Counted from the stretch's first letter, positions 18,621 to 31,619 are shown. The stretch is DNA of 64,000 nt from Paenibacillus sp. sptzw28 (GCF_019550795.1 NZ_CP080545.1:4746001-4810000), one strand, 5' to 3'. Notes: a model not told the origin generated them from the letters alone. Numbers and translations: made by a program.

Positions 18621-19631
18621 TTAGCCGCCGATTTGCGACATCCGCCTTGCTGTAGGCTCATGACTCTGTGCTTCGCCCGCCAATTTGGCGGCCATTTCGT
18701 GATTGAGCGGTTTGATTTCCATAGCCCGCATATAGATTGCGCGAAGCGCTTCGGGATCGCCGAGTGCAGGCTTCACGTTCAGTTCGTCTACCCAATAGAG
18801 GCATGGTTTCAGGTTTCCGTCCGCCGTTAGACGCAGACGGTTGCACCGTTTGCAGAAATGATCGCTGATTGGATGAATGAGTCCGAACGATCCCGTTCCT
18901 CCCGTGATCCGGTAGTCCTCTGACGGACCGTTGCCGACGATATCGTCCAACCGCTCGACGTCGAGGCTCTGTTCTTGCGCAATCTCGAGCACGCGCGTCA
19001 AGGGCAGATAGTGGTTCTTCCAGTTGTCGTCGGCGTGACCGATCGGCATATATTCAATAAAACGGACATGGAGCGGGTGCTCGTATGCCATTTTTAGAAA
19101 GGCGGCGATTTCATCCTCGTTGACGCCTTTAAGAAGGACGCAGTTTAATTTGATCGGCGAGAATCCGACGCGAGCCGCAGCTTCGATGCCATCCATAACC
19201 CGTTTCAAATCGCCTCGTCTGGCTATGAAACGAAACCGGGTCGGGTCAAGCGTATCCAGACTGATATTAACTCTGTTGACGCCAGCTCTTCGCAGCGCCT
19301 CGGCTTGGTCCGCCAGCAGTACGCCGTTCGTTGTGAGGGATATATCCCGTATCCCGGGAATGGCCGCGAGACGACTGACAAGACCGTCAAGGCCGGGACG
19401 GACAAGCGGCTCTCCTCCGGTTATCCGGAGCTTGGAAATGCCGAGGCTGGCGCCTATTTCAACGACCTCGACAATATGATCGTAACTGAGCAGATCGGAT
19501 GACGGCGCAAATTCCACGCCTTCTTCCGGCATGCAGTACAAACACCGCAGGTTGCAGCGGTCGGTAACGGATATCCGTAAATAATCATGCACACGTTCAA
19601 ATCGGTCAGTCAAAACTGGCATAGCCGGCAC
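18621..19631 (-). CDS. moaA: GTP 3',8-cyclase MoaA (molybdenum cofactor biosynthesis)
   Basis: A 336-residue radical SAM enzyme making (8S)-3',8-cyclo-7,8-dihydroGTP, the first step of molybdopterin synthesis. The N-terminal cluster motif is C26-x3-C30-x2-C33. The C-terminal substrate-cluster motif is FCKRCNRLRLT...C, with GG at the extreme C-terminus (SQIGG), which MoaA needs for activity. It is transcribed away from the moaDE fusion across a 94-bp divergent promoter region. Confidence 0.96.
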   Translation of the reverse strand: MPAMPVLTDRFERVHDYLRISVTDRCNLRCLYCMPEEGVEFAPSSDLLSYDHIVEVVEIGASLGISKLRITGGEPLVRPGLDGLVSRLAAIPGIRDISLTTNGVLLADQAEALRRAGVNRVNISLDTLDPTRFRFIARRGDLKRVMDGIEAAARVGFSPIKLNCVLLKGVNEDEIAAFLKMAYEHPLHVRFIEYMPIGHADDNWKNHYLPLTRVLEIAQEQSLDVERLDDIVGNGPSEDYRITGGTGSFGLIHPISDHFCKRCNRLRLTADGNLKPCLYWVDELNVKPALGDPEALRAIYMRAMEIKPLNHEMAAKLAGEAQSHEPTARRMSQIGG

Positions 19632-19725
19632 TCCTTTCTGTACTCTCCTACTAGCATAACATTTTTCAATCGATTATGGTATGCTGTATAGATCGACACT
19701 TCTATGATATGAGAGGTTTTCTGCC

Positions 19726-20463
19726 ATGGATATTAAGTGGAACATTCAACTTTTTGCAGGACTTTCCGAGCGCTTCGGACAACCAACAATTACTTTAAAT
19801 TTGAGACAGGAGCAGCTCACTGTAATTGACCTTAAGCTGGCTCTCATTGAACGATATCCCGCACATGAAACGCTCATCCAAGTCTCGTTTGTGGCCTGTA
19901 ACCAGTCATACGCTGCAGACGGGGATACCATAAATGCAAGCGACGAGCTCGCTCTGCTGCCCCCGGTTTCGGGCGGGGAAGATTCCCCGGGCGGCATTCA
20001 TCAAAGCGCAGGCAGCGCTCGCTATCTCATAACCGCGGAACCGTTATCGGTAGAAGCGGTGACCGCCGAAGTTATCGTTCCCGGCCACGGAGCCGCGCTG
20101 ACATTCACCGGCACTACCAGAGAGTGGACGCAGGGGCTGAGAACAGTTCGCCTTGAATATGAAGCGTACGTGCCGATGGCGCTTAAGACGCTGCATCAGA
20201 TCGGTGAAGAGATAGCTGAGCGCTGGTCAGGCGCGCAATGCGCGATCGCTCATCGGATCGGCGTTGTCGGTATTGCCGAAATCAGCGTTGTCATTGCCGT
20301 TTCAGCTCCGCATCGGGACACTTGCTACGAGGCAAGCCGCTATGCGATTGAACGGCTGAAACAAATTGTACCCATATGGAAGCGGGAAATATGGGAAGAC
20401 GGATCGGAATGGAAAGGCCATCAGCAAGGACCGTGGAATCCGGCAGCACCGCTGCATCCATAA
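19726..20463 (+). CDS. MoaD-MoaE fusion, molybdopterin synthase in one chain
   Basis: A 245-residue protein. Residues 1-84 are a MoaD-type ubiquitin-like domain ending PPVSGG, and residues ~100-240 are MoaE (AALTFTGTTREWTQG, YEAYVPMA, HRIGVVGI, PIWKRE). MoaD normally needs its free C-terminal Gly-Gly to be adenylated and thiolated; here GG (83-84) is followed by a linker (EDSPGG) and MoaE. Fusions of this kind, such as mycobacterial MoaX, are processed after translation. The downstream MoeB/ThiF enzyme starts 14 bp later and would activate it. Confidence 0.9.
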   Translation: MDIKWNIQLFAGLSERFGQPTITLNLRQEQLTVIDLKLALIERYPAHETLIQVSFVACNQSYAADGDTINASDELALLPPVSGGEDSPGGIHQSAGSARYLITAEPLSVEAVTAEVIVPGHGAALTFTGTTREWTQGLRTVRLEYEAYVPMALKTLHQIGEEIAERWSGAQCAIAHRIGVVGIAEISVVIAVSAPHRDTCYEASRYAIERLKQIVPIWKREIWEDGSEWKGHQQGPWNPAAPLHP

Positions 20464-20477
20464 TAAGGAGGCCCCCT

Positions 20478-21539
20478 ATGACCTTTGAAAACAATAACCA
20501 GGAGGCAGCTGCGGCGGAACGCTACTCGCGTCAAATCCGCTTTGCGCCGATCGGACCTGAAGGACAACGCGGCATCGGTGCAAGCCGTGTCGCAGTGGTA
20601 GGCATGGGAGCGCTGGGTTCGGTAGCCGCTCAACATCTGGTTCGCTCAGGTGTCGGCAGCGTACGGCTCATTGACCGTGACGTACTGGAATGGAGCAATC
20701 TCCAGCGCCAAATGCTGTATACGGAAGAGGATGTCGCCGCTTTACTACCCAAAGCCGCCGCAGCCGCCAGTCGGCTTGGCAGCATAAACAGCGCGGTCAA
20801 GATTGAACCGGTTATAGCCGACCTTTCAAATAACAATGCAGAGCAGCTTCTTGGAGGGGTCGATCTCATCATCGACGGCTCCGATAATTTTTCCGTCCGT
20901 TACTTGATTAACGATGTTAGTCTCAAATTGAATATTCCGTGGATTTATGGCGGCGTAATCGGCGCTTCCGGAATGACCATGTCTTTTATCCCGGGCAAAA
21001 CGCCGTGCTTCCGCTGTCTGTTCCCGGAAGCACCGGCAGCCGGCTCGGTGGATACTTGCGAAACGGCCGGCGTCATTTCCCCAGCTGTCGACATAATCGC
21101 CTCTCTGCAGGCGGGAGAAGCGATTAAGATGCTGAGCGGCAATGCGGATGTAATGCACGGCACTCTGCTGCAAATCGATTTGTGGCATAATCGGTGGATG
21201 CCGCTTAATGTATCGCAATCCAAGCGTGCCGATTGTCCGGCATGCGCAGAGCAACGGTTTGAACATCTGGAGGAAGGCTCCATTGAACCTGCGGCCGCTT
21301 CCTTATGCGGCCGCAATACGATCCAGATCACACCCGGAAGGACAACCGCCATCCTGCTTGAGGAGCTGGCCGTGCGGCTTTCCCGCATCGGAAAAGTTGA
21401 GCGCAACCCCTTTCTCATCCGTTTTCAGCGGGACAAGGATATAACTGCCGTCCTCTTTAAGGATGGGCGCGCACTTATTCAGGGAACTAACGATCCGGTA
21501 ACCGCGAAACGGGTTTACAATGAAATATTCGGAATGTGA
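20478..21539 (+). CDS. MoeB/ThiF family adenylyltransferase
   Basis: A 353-residue enzyme from the ATG at 20478 (AAGGAGGCCCCCT before it). The Rossmann ATP-binding loop is GMGALGSVAAQ (~40), with the conserved N-L-Q-R-Q segment. The zinc ribbon is CFRC...CPAC. The C-terminal ~65 residues form a small extra domain ending EIFGM. It adenylates the C-terminus of a MoaD or ThiS ubiquitin-like protein; the neighbour points to MoaD. The longer frame beginning at 20376 lies within moaDE and is not used. Confidence 0.92.
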   Translation: MTFENNNQEAAAAERYSRQIRFAPIGPEGQRGIGASRVAVVGMGALGSVAAQHLVRSGVGSVRLIDRDVLEWSNLQRQMLYTEEDVAALLPKAAAAASRLGSINSAVKIEPVIADLSNNNAEQLLGGVDLIIDGSDNFSVRYLINDVSLKLNIPWIYGGVIGASGMTMSFIPGKTPCFRCLFPEAPAAGSVDTCETAGVISPAVDIIASLQAGEAIKMLSGNADVMHGTLLQIDLWHNRWMPLNVSQSKRADCPACAEQRFEHLEEGSIEPAAASLCGRNTIQITPGRTTAILLEELAVRLSRIGKVERNPFLIRFQRDKDITAVLFKDGRALIQGTNDPVTAKRVYNEIFGM

Positions 21540-21750
21540 CTTCCAGCCTGTCCACAGGATGACATAATTTAACTAAGGAAAATAATCCTTACCATCCAAT
21601 TAAAAATATGTTAACCTGGTATTATATGCCTATATCTTAATACCCAGCAGCAACTGTCAGCTTGTTCCATAATACTGCTATTGCCGGTTCCGATTTATTG
21701 CTACCTAGGTCATATTTTTTGTAGCAGCATACTGTTGCAAGAGGTGAATC

Positions 21751-22806
21751 ATGAGAGTACATGTGACAGAGCTTCAAAACGGCGACCGGTTAAGCAATGA
21801 TACCTTTAACTTATACGGGTTGCACGTGCTTTCCAAGGGCACCGAACTTTTTGGTGTTGAGATCTCAAAATTATTCCAGCATCAAATAGAGTATGTGGAC
21901 ATTAATACGAGAAGTGAAGAATTGCCTTTCGATAGTACATTAGCATCCGGAATAAATCCGAAATGGTTGCCCACACTCGAGCCAACCTATAAAAATGCGG
22001 TAAGCGGTTGCGAGCAGCTATTTACAGATGCGCTTAAGAGTGGAAAAATTTATGAAGAAGACCTCGTTGAAACATTCCAGCCCCTCGTCGATAATTTCAA
22101 GCTGGAGCGCGATGTCGTTTCAATGCTTCTTCTGCTCAATACGAAAGACGATTACACGTACCAGCATTCCGTTCAAGTCGGTATGTTATCTTATTATCTC
22201 GCGGGATGGCTCGGTTTTGATCAGCAGCAATCCGTAAAGGCGGGACAAGCCGGTTTTCTTCATGACATTGGTAAATGCAAGATCAAAAGTGAGGTATTGA
22301 ACAAACCGGATCGTTTGACTAGTGAAGAGTTTGAAATTATTAAACAGCATACCGTATATGGCCACCAGATCATAATGGAGTCATTCGGGGAGACCACACC
22401 TGCTATCGTTGCCCTTCAACATCATGAACGGATAGATGGAACCGGTTACCCGAACCGTATTACCGGTGAACAAATGCATCCCGTTTCAAAAATCGTCGCC
22501 GTTTCAGACGTATATAGCGCCATGATCTCCTCCCGTGTATACCAGGAGAAACGCGATCTTTTAATCGTCTTGAAGGAACTGTATCGTATGAGCTTTGCCG
22601 AATTGGATCCGGCAACTACACACACTTTCATTAAACATATGATTCCAAACTTTATCGGCAAGCGGGTCGAACTGACAAGCGGCGAATCCGGCACCATTGT
22701 GATGACTCACCCTTCGGAATTCTTCCGCCCGCTTGTCCAGATCGATCAGAGCTTTATCGATTTGAGCGTGGACCGATCGCTGGAAGTTAAACAAGTATTT
22801 ATGTAA
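21751..22806 (+). CDS. HD-GYP domain protein, probable c-di-GMP phosphodiesterase
   Basis: A 351-residue paralogue of the protein at 14476 with the same architecture. An N-terminal regulatory part of ~110 residues is followed by HDIGK and HHERIDGTGYP, then the TSGESGTIV tail. RBS GAGGTGAATC precedes the ATG. It is monocistronic, with a 211-bp upstream region rich in AT but without a clear operator, and a strong terminator behind. Confidence 0.88.
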   Translation: MRVHVTELQNGDRLSNDTFNLYGLHVLSKGTELFGVEISKLFQHQIEYVDINTRSEELPFDSTLASGINPKWLPTLEPTYKNAVSGCEQLFTDALKSGKIYEEDLVETFQPLVDNFKLERDVVSMLLLLNTKDDYTYQHSVQVGMLSYYLAGWLGFDQQQSVKAGQAGFLHDIGKCKIKSEVLNKPDRLTSEEFEIIKQHTVYGHQIIMESFGETTPAIVALQHHERIDGTGYPNRITGEQMHPVSKIVAVSDVYSAMISSRVYQEKRDLLIVLKELYRMSFAELDPATTHTFIKHMIPNFIGKRVELTSGESGTIVMTHPSEFFRPLVQIDQSFIDLSVDRSLEVKQVFM

Positions 22807-22856
22807 AAAACTCCGGAACCAGCCTTCATACAAAGGCGGTCCCGGAGTTTTTTGTT
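22805..22856. terminator. Bidirectional terminator between the HD-GYP gene and sufB
   Basis: AAAAACTCCGG and CCGGAGTTTTTT flank an interrupted stem. A- and T-runs on both sides suit two convergent genes. Confidence 0.9.
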
Positions 22857-22863
22857 TGGTTAA

Positions 22864-24261
22864 TTAACCGATAGAGCCTTCCATTTCGAACTTGATCAGG
22901 CGGTTCATCTCTACCGCGTATTCCATCGGAAGCTCTTTCGTAAACGGCTCGATAAAGCCCATAACGATCATTTGCGTTGCCTCAGCTTCGGTAAGTCCCC
23001 GGCTCATCAGGTAGAAAAGCTGATCCTCGGATACTTTAGAGACTGTCGCTTCATGCTCCAGTGTAATGTTATCGTTCATAATCTCATTATACGGAATTGT
23101 GTCGGAAGTCGATTGGTTGTCGAGAATGAGCGTATCGCATTTGATATTCGCTTTGGAGCCTTCGGAATTCCGGCCGAAGGATGCCAAACCGCGGTACGTC
23201 ACCTTACCTCCGTGCTTACTGATCGATTTCGATACGATTGTCGATGTTGTATCCGGAGCAAGGTGAATCATCTTTGCCCCTGCGTCTTGATGCTGCCCTT
23301 TGCCGGCAACGGCGATCGACAATACCATTCCCTTGGCTCCGCGGCCTTTCAACACGACAGCAGGATATTTCATCGTCAGTTTGGAACCGATATTACCGTC
23401 GACCCATTCCATCGTCGCGTTTTCTTCCGCAACGGCACGTTTGGTTACGAGGTTATAAATATTCGGCGCCCAGTTCTGGATCGTTGTGTAACGCGCACGG
23501 GCGTTCTTCTTCACGATAATCTCAACTACAGCACTGTGAAGCGAGTTCGTGCTGTAAATCGGAGCCGTACAGCCTTCCACGTAATGTACGAAGCTGTCTT
23601 CGTCGGCAATGATGAGCGTACGTTCGAATTGTCCCATGTTCTCGGAGTTGATGCGGAAGTAGGCTTGAAGCGGTACTTCGCATTTAACGCCTTTAGGCAC
23701 GTAGATAAAGCTGCCGCCCGACCATACCGCACTGTTCAAGGCTGCAAATTTATTGTCATTCGGCGGAATAATCGTACCGAAATATTCACGGAAAATCTCG
23801 GGATATTCTCTCAGCGCGGTATCTGTATCCGTGAAAATAACGCCCTGCTTTTCGAGATCCTCCTGCATGCTGTGGTATACAACCTCGGATTCGTACTGCG
23901 CGGACACGCCGGCAAGGAACTTTTGCTCCGCTTCAGGTATACCGAGCTTATCGAACGTTTCTTTAATTTCGCTCGGAACTTCCTCCCAAGTCTTCCCTTG
24001 CTTTTCAGAAGGTTTCACGTAGTACTGGATATCGTTGAAATCCAAATCGTCCATGTTGCCGCCCCAACGCGGCATTTCCATCTTACGGAACTGTTCAAGC
24101 GATTTTAAACGGAAGTCCAGCATCCAAGAGGGCTCGTTCTTCATTTCCGAAATCGTACGGACGATCTCCGGCGTCAGTCCTTTGCCGGATTGGAAAATCG
24201 ATTTATGCTCGTCGCGAAACCCATATTTATAATCTTCTAAATCGGGCATTTGCTTAGCCAT
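22864..24261 (-). CDS. sufB: Fe-S cluster assembly scaffold SufB
   Basis: A 465-residue SufB, the scaffold subunit of SufBCD that assembles [4Fe-4S] clusters on the SUF machinery. It contains the beta-helix core and the conserved C-terminal [26 protein letters not shown] segment. It is the last gene of sufC-sufD-sufS-sufU-sufB. Its start lies 35 bp after the sufU stop, with GGAGGCCTTTCAC before the ATG. Confidence 0.97.
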   Translation of the reverse strand: MAKQMPDLEDYKYGFRDEHKSIFQSGKGLTPEIVRTISEMKNEPSWMLDFRLKSLEQFRKMEMPRWGGNMDDLDFNDIQYYVKPSEKQGKTWEEVPSEIKETFDKLGIPEAEQKFLAGVSAQYESEVVYHSMQEDLEKQGVIFTDTDTALREYPEIFREYFGTIIPPNDNKFAALNSAVWSGGSFIYVPKGVKCEVPLQAYFRINSENMGQFERTLIIADEDSFVHYVEGCTAPIYSTNSLHSAVVEIIVKKNARARYTTIQNWAPNIYNLVTKRAVAEENATMEWVDGNIGSKLTMKYPAVVLKGRGAKGMVLSIAVAGKGQHQDAGAKMIHLAPDTTSTIVSKSISKHGGKVTYRGLASFGRNSEGSKANIKCDTLILDNQSTSDTIPYNEIMNDNITLEHEATVSKVSEDQLFYLMSRGLTEAEATQMIVMGFIEPFTKELPMEYAVEMNRLIKFEMEGSIG

Positions 24262-24296
24262 GTGAAAGGCCTCCCATTCATGCGCGTTATCCGCGC

Positions 24297-27242
<2,946 letters not shown>

Positions 27243-27261
27243 TATCGATGCTCCCCCTCCG

Positions 27262-28041
27262 CTAAACCTGTCCGACCGTTTCATCCACGATGCCGAGTTC
27301 TTCTTTAACCCAATCGTAACCTTCGTTTTCCAGACGCTGTGCAAGCTCCGGTCCGCCGGATTTAACGATACGGCCCTGCATCATGACGTGAACGAAGTCA
27401 GGCGTAATATAGTTAAGCAGCCGCTGATAGTGCGTTATGATCAGGAAGCCGCGCTCTTCGGAACGCATGCTGTTCACGCCGTTAGCCACAATCTTAAGAG
27501 CGTCGATGTCCAAACCGGAATCGATCTCGTCAAGAATGACGATTTTCGGATCGATCATCATCATTTGCAATATTTCGTTCCGCTTCTTCTCGCCGCCGGA
27601 GAACCCTTCGTTCAAGTAGCGGTGAGCGAATTCGGTGTTGATTTCAAGCTCTTTCATCTTGCTTTCCATTTGGCGGATAAATTTAATGAGCGAAATCTCG
27701 CTTCCTTCTTCGCGGCGGGCATTGATTGCGCTGCGCAGGAAATCGGAATTCGTGACGCCGGTGATTTCACTCGGATACTGCATGGCGAGAAATAAGCCGG
27801 CCCGGGCGCGTTCATCAACCGCCATCTCGAGCACATCTTCGCCGCCCAGCAGAACCTGGCCTTCAGTCACTTCGTATTTCGGATGCCCCATCAGAGCGGA
27901 AGCGAGTGTGCTTTTTCCGGTGCCGTTAGGTCCCATGATGGCATGTACTTCGCCGCCTTTTATTTCAAGGTTGATGCCTTTAAGTATCTCTTTGCCTTCG
28001 ATCGCGGCTTTCAAACCGTCGATCTTGAATTGTGTTGCCAT
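27262..28041 (-). CDS. sufC: Fe-S cluster assembly ATPase SufC
   Basis: A 259-residue ABC-type ATPase. Walker A is GPNGTGKST (~37-45), the signature is FSGGEKKR, Walker B is VILDEIDSGLD, and the H-loop is ITHYQR. It powers conformational changes of SufBD during cluster assembly. It is the first gene of the operon. The ATG at 28041 has GGAGGGAGC; an in-frame upstream extension to 28131 runs through the promoter and is rejected. Confidence 0.96.
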   Translation of the reverse strand: MATQFKIDGLKAAIEGKEILKGINLEIKGGEVHAIMGPNGTGKSTLASALMGHPKYEVTEGQVLLGGEDVLEMAVDERARAGLFLAMQYPSEITGVTNSDFLRSAINARREEGSEISLIKFIRQMESKMKELEINTEFAHRYLNEGFSGGEKKRNEILQMMMIDPKIVILDEIDSGLDIDALKIVANGVNSMRSEERGFLIITHYQRLLNYITPDFVHVMMQGRIVKSGGPELAQRLENEGYDWVKEELGIVDETVGQV

Positions 28042-28110
28042 TGTAAAATGCTCCCTCCAATAGTTCGGTTGTTTCTGCTGAAACAATTCCTCTTTTATAT
28101 TCATTCTAAA

Positions 28111-28165
28111 TTGATTCTCATTGATTCTCAATACTTATTTTAGTATAAGTCTGTTTATAAATCAA
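28111..28165 (-). promoter_or_regulatory. suf operon promoter with tandem TTGATTCTCA repeats (Fur-box-like)
   Basis: On the minus strand TTGATT (28165-28160) and TAAAAT (28142-28137) are separated by 17 bp, a good sigma-A promoter. Directly downstream, the 10-bp unit TTGATTCTCA is repeated twice head to tail at 28111-28130. Read on the minus strand this gives TGAGAATCAATGAGAATCA, which resembles Fur-type operator half sites (TGAGAAT). The position over the transcription start suggests repression, perhaps by iron or Fe-S status; the regulator is inferred. Confidence 0.6.
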
Positions 28166-28200
28166 TAAAGCTTGCGCCCTTCATTAGTCATAAACCGTCG

Positions 28201-28785
28201 TTATAGGGTAAGCGCTGTGCGAATTTCCGACACTTGTTCATTGAACTGTTCATCCGTAAGCACCGGCTTCGCGTCCGCTGCGGCAATTCCGTCTTCAAGC
28301 GTTACCCACGATTTACAGCCGCTATAGGCCTCATGCATCGGGATTTCGACCGGCTGCTCCAATACGCTGACGCGCAGCAGCAGCAGATGTAACGGCTTGG
28401 TCTTTTTCCACTTGAGTCTCTCTTCGGCGAACGCATCGGTCCAGATATGGAATTCCCGGATACGGTCCAGTGTCTGCTGGTCGCGGATTTCGATATCGTC
28501 TACCGCCTCGGCGAAAGCGTTAATGCTTATGGTTTCCGCTTCCGGGCGCCAATGCGCCAATGTCTCGCCCACGCCGGACCGGTAAGCCTCCTTAAGCAGC
28601 TCGGGCTTTTGATGCTCATAGGCGGGGAGCAGGAAGAAGCTCCTTGTCATAAGCTGAAAATCCCTCGTTTCTTCGGCGATACCGCCCTTCCGCAGCACAA
28701 GGATCTGCTTGCCTTCGGCCAACGCTTTAACCGCTACCGCCCACTCCTTGAGGGCGATCCGCGGCTCCTGTTCGGGATGAATCAT
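28201..28785 (-). CDS. DUF1802 family protein
   Basis: A 194-residue protein of the DUF1802 type, recognised from ALKEWAVAVKALAEGKQILVLRKGGI near the start and the RSFFLLPAYEHQKPE segment. Function unknown. The ATG at 28785 with GGAGGGACAACCT is preferred over 28809. It lies between the suf promoter and mtnK and is transcribed with neither. Confidence 0.82.
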   Translation of the reverse strand: MIHPEQEPRIALKEWAVAVKALAEGKQILVLRKGGIAEETRDFQLMTRSFFLLPAYEHQKPELLKEAYRSGVGETLAHWRPEAETISINAFAEAVDDIEIRDQQTLDRIREFHIWTDAFAEERLKWKKTKPLHLLLLRVSVLEQPVEIPMHEAYSGCKSWVTLEDGIAAADAKPVLTDEQFNEQVSEIRTALTL

Positions 28786-28932
28786 AGGTTGTCCCTCCAA
28801 ACGGTTCATTTATCTAGTGTAACCATTATAACAAATGTCGCTATTCCAACGCGAAAAAATATTCGCTATACTTATTGAGGTCGGACCGTATTGATCGAAT
28901 TAATCTATAATTAAATCGGAGGTGGACAAATT

Positions 28933-30153
28933 ATGTCTGCTTATCATCCATTAAACGAAAAAGAAGCGATTGAAATCGCCCGCACTCTTGAAGGCATATT
29001 CCCGCCGGGCGCAAAGCTGAGCAGCCGCGAAATCGGCGACGGTAATTTAAACCTGGTTTTTCACATCTCGGATCCGGCAAGCGGCCGAAGCATTATTATG
29101 AAGCAGGCCCTTCCTTACGCTAAGGTCGTAGGCGAATCGTGGCCTCTAACATTGGACCGCGCGCGCATCGAGAGTGAAGCGCTTATTCTCGAAGGAAGGC
29201 TTGCGCCCGGTCTGGTTCCCGCCGTTTATAAGTACGATCCGGAGCTTGCCCTGACGATAATGGAAGACTTGAGCGATCACGTCATTATGCGCCGCGGCCT
29301 CATGGAGAACGGCCGGTACCCGCTGTTCGCCGACCACATTTCAACCTTTCTCGCCCGAACGCTGTTCTTCACATCGGATCTGGGGCTTAACCAGCAGGAG
29401 AAGAAACTCCGCGTACGCGACTTCATTAATCCGGAGCTGTGCAAAATTACGGAAGATCTGATCTTCGACCATCCCTACACGGATGCCGACACCAACAGCT
29501 TCGACGAAGCAATCCGCGACGAAGCCGAAGCGCTGCGCAGCGACGGCGCCCTCCACTACGAAGTGGCGCTGCTCAGGGAGAAGTTCCTGACGCAAGCGCA
29601 GGCGCTGCTCCATGGGGACCTGCATACCGGGAGCATCTTTATTACCCCGGCCTCGACGAAGGTTATAGACCCGGAGTTTGCTTATTATGGACCGATGGGC
29701 TTCGATATCGGAGCCGTAATCGCGAACCTGCTGCTGAACTTCGCAAGCCGGGAGCATTGGGATTCGGATGATGAATCGCGCCAGGAATACCGTACGTATT
29801 TAATTGAAACCGTCCAGGAGGTGTGGACGCAGTTCGACGCTAAATTCCGTTCCTTATGGAACGCAAATGGAATTGACCGTCTTGCCGCTGCTGCACCCGG
29901 TTATCAAGACGATTACATGCTCCGCTTGCTCAGAGACACGATTGGATTTACGGGCTGCAAAATGGTCCGCCGTATCGTTGGTTTGGCCCATGTCGCCGAT
30001 ATCGACCGCATTCCGGATGCTGCTGCGCGCGAGAGTGCCCAACGGCTATCGCTTGCAATCGGCAAATCGCTTATCAAATTGAATCGCAGCGCATCCTCAA
30101 TTGATGAGCTGATCGATATTGCTCAGCGGTCTGCTGCATCACTTGAAGCGTAA
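28933..30153 (+). CDS. mtnK: 5-methylthioribose kinase MtnK
   Basis: A 406-residue kinase of the choline-kinase-like fold that phosphorylates methylthioribose to MTR-1-phosphate in methionine salvage. Visible: the N-terminal EIGDGNLNLVFHI loop, the catalytic LLHGDLHTGSI (~232) and the metal-binding VIDPEFAYYGP. GGAGGTGGACAAATT precedes the ATG. mtnA follows after 18 bp. No S-box riboswitch fits in the 147-bp upstream gap. Confidence 0.95.
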   Translation: MSAYHPLNEKEAIEIARTLEGIFPPGAKLSSREIGDGNLNLVFHISDPASGRSIIMKQALPYAKVVGESWPLTLDRARIESEALILEGRLAPGLVPAVYKYDPELALTIMEDLSDHVIMRRGLMENGRYPLFADHISTFLARTLFFTSDLGLNQQEKKLRVRDFINPELCKITEDLIFDHPYTDADTNSFDEAIRDEAEALRSDGALHYEVALLREKFLTQAQALLHGDLHTGSIFITPASTKVIDPEFAYYGPMGFDIGAVIANLLLNFASREHWDSDDESRQEYRTYLIETVQEVWTQFDAKFRSLWNANGIDRLAAAAPGYQDDYMLRLLRDTIGFTGCKMVRRIVGLAHVADIDRIPDAAARESAQRLSLAIGKSLIKLNRSASSIDELIDIAQRSAASLEA

Positions 30154-30171
30154 AGAAAGGAATTATGCCAA

Positions 30172-31230
30172 ATGAATAAAACTGATCATAACGCACTTCA
30201 ATCCGTCATTTGGGCGGGCGACCGGCTTGACCTTCTCGATCAGCGGCTTCTGCCGGAAGAGGTCATCTATCTCCCGCTTGTTTCGGTGCAAGACGTTTGG
30301 GAAGCGATCCGGCACCTCAAGGTGCGCGGCGCCCCGGCAATCGGTATTGCCGCCGCTTACGGCGTCGTATTGGGAAGCCGGGACAGCGACAGCAAGGACA
30401 AGTGGCTGCAGTCGGTTAATGAGGCGGCCGGGTATCTTGCCACATCACGGCCGACGGCGGTTAATCTGTTCTGGGCGCTTGACCGGATGAAAGAACGGGC
30501 GGTTCAATTATCCGCCGGCGAATTTCAGCTCCAAGAACTGAAAGAAGCGCTGCTTCGGGAAGCGATTGCGATTCAAAGCGAGGACGAGGAGACTTGCCGG
30601 CTTATCGGCGAGCATGCACTCACGTTGTTCAAGCAAGGAATGGGAGTGCTGACGCATTGCAACGCCGGCGGCCTCGCGACCGCCAAATACGGTACGGCGC
30701 TCGCTCCCTTCTACCTCGCTGAAGAACAGGGGATCAAGCTGCGCGTTTTTGCCGACGAAACGCGTCCCGTACTGCAGGGCGCGCGATTGACGGCCTTCGA
30801 GCTCCAGCAAGCCGGTGTTGACGTTACGCTTATTTGCGACAACATGGCCGGGCTGGTTATGAATAAAGGCTGGGTCGACGCCGTAATCGTCGGCACCGAC
30901 CGTGTAGCTGCAAATGGCGATGTAGCGAACAAAATCGGCACATACAGCGTAGCGGTTCTCGCTAAGGCCCATAACATTCCATTCTATGTAGCTTGTCCGC
31001 TTTCAACGATCGATCTCAATACCCCAAGCGGCGATCTGATTCCGATTGAAGAACGAAACGCCGAGGAGATCACTGAAGGCTTCGGCAAAAGAACCGCTCC
31101 GCAGGGCATTAAGGTATTTAATCCGGCCTTTGACGTTACGCCGCATGAATACGTTACGGCCATCATTACCGAGAAGGGCATAATACGCCCGCCGTTCGAT
31201 GTCAATTTGCGGGCATTGTTTAACAACTAG
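30172..31230 (+). CDS. mtnA: Methylthioribose-1-phosphate isomerase MtnA
   Basis: A 352-residue enzyme converting MTR-1-P to methylthioribulose-1-P. The family residues are present: RGAPAIG near the N-terminus, the active-site Cys (~163) in [10 protein letters not shown] and the Asp in [12 protein letters not shown] (~244). It is co-transcribed with mtnK. The later salvage genes (mtnW/X/B/D) are not in this window. Confidence 0.96.
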   Translation: MNKTDHNALQSVIWAGDRLDLLDQRLLPEEVIYLPLVSVQDVWEAIRHLKVRGAPAIGIAAAYGVVLGSRDSDSKDKWLQSVNEAAGYLATSRPTAVNLFWALDRMKERAVQLSAGEFQLQELKEALLREAIAIQSEDEETCRLIGEHALTLFKQGMGVLTHCNAGGLATAKYGTALAPFYLAEEQGIKLRVFADETRPVLQGARLTAFELQQAGVDVTLICDNMAGLVMNKGWVDAVIVGTDRVAANGDVANKIGTYSVAVLAKAHNIPFYVACPLSTIDLNTPSGDLIPIEERNAEEITEGFGKRTAPQGIKVFNPAFDVTPHEYVTAIITEKGIIRPPFDVNLRALFNN

Positions 31231-31249
31231 CCGCACAGGATGCAGCAAC

Positions 31250-31307
31250 AAAAAAAAGGGAGACCGCGGCGGCTGTATCAGACAGCTTCCACGGTACCCT
31301 TTTTTTA
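31250..31307 (+). terminator. Terminator of mtnK-mtnA
   Basis: A long interrupted hairpin (AAAAAAAGGG...ACCG...CGGT..CCC) is closed by TTTTTTT. It also suits the convergent yunC. Confidence 0.88.
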
Positions 31308-31313
31308 TGCAAA

Positions 31314-31619
31314 TCAGGTCATCAGCCCGATGGCATCCGAACCCTTCATCCCTTGCTTAATTCCGAGCGCTTCCGCCCCCGCTGTTACCGATTCAAGCGG
31401 AGCGTCCATCAGTTCCTCCAAGGTTCTGACACCAACCGCACGCCCTGCAATAATGTTCCGCTCCTTCAGCCTCTCGTTCAATAAAGCAACGTCCAGCGCT
31501 CCACACATAATGTAGCCGCTGTCGGTTGCCACCGCAAGCAGCGTCGTCTTCGGCAGCTTGACCTCGATACCAAGCACAACTTTTCCGCTGTCCAGCGTCA
31601 TGGGAACCATACGCATCAT
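31314..31619 (-). CDS. yunC: DUF1805 family protein (YunC)
   Basis: A 101-residue YunC-type protein, marked by KTTLLAVATDSGYIMCGALDV and the RAVGVRTLEELMDAPLESVT run. Function unknown; the structure of B. subtilis YunC is known but its activity is not. AAGGAGTGGGTTCAG precedes the ATG. Confidence 0.88.
   Translation of the reverse strand: MMRMVPMTLDSGKVVLGIEVKLPKTTLLAVATDSGYIMCGALDVALLNERLKERNIIAGRAVGVRTLEELMDAPLESVTAGAEALGIKQGMKGSDAIGLMT

Noticed and set aside
22972..24108. Plus-strand ORF of 378 codons
   Set aside because: Antisense shadow of sufB; composition (Arg/Val/Phe-rich) reflects the opposite strand.
28810..28932. S-box (SAM) riboswitch before mtnK
   Set aside because: The 147-bp gap is too short for the full S-box plus terminator and lacks its conserved core.
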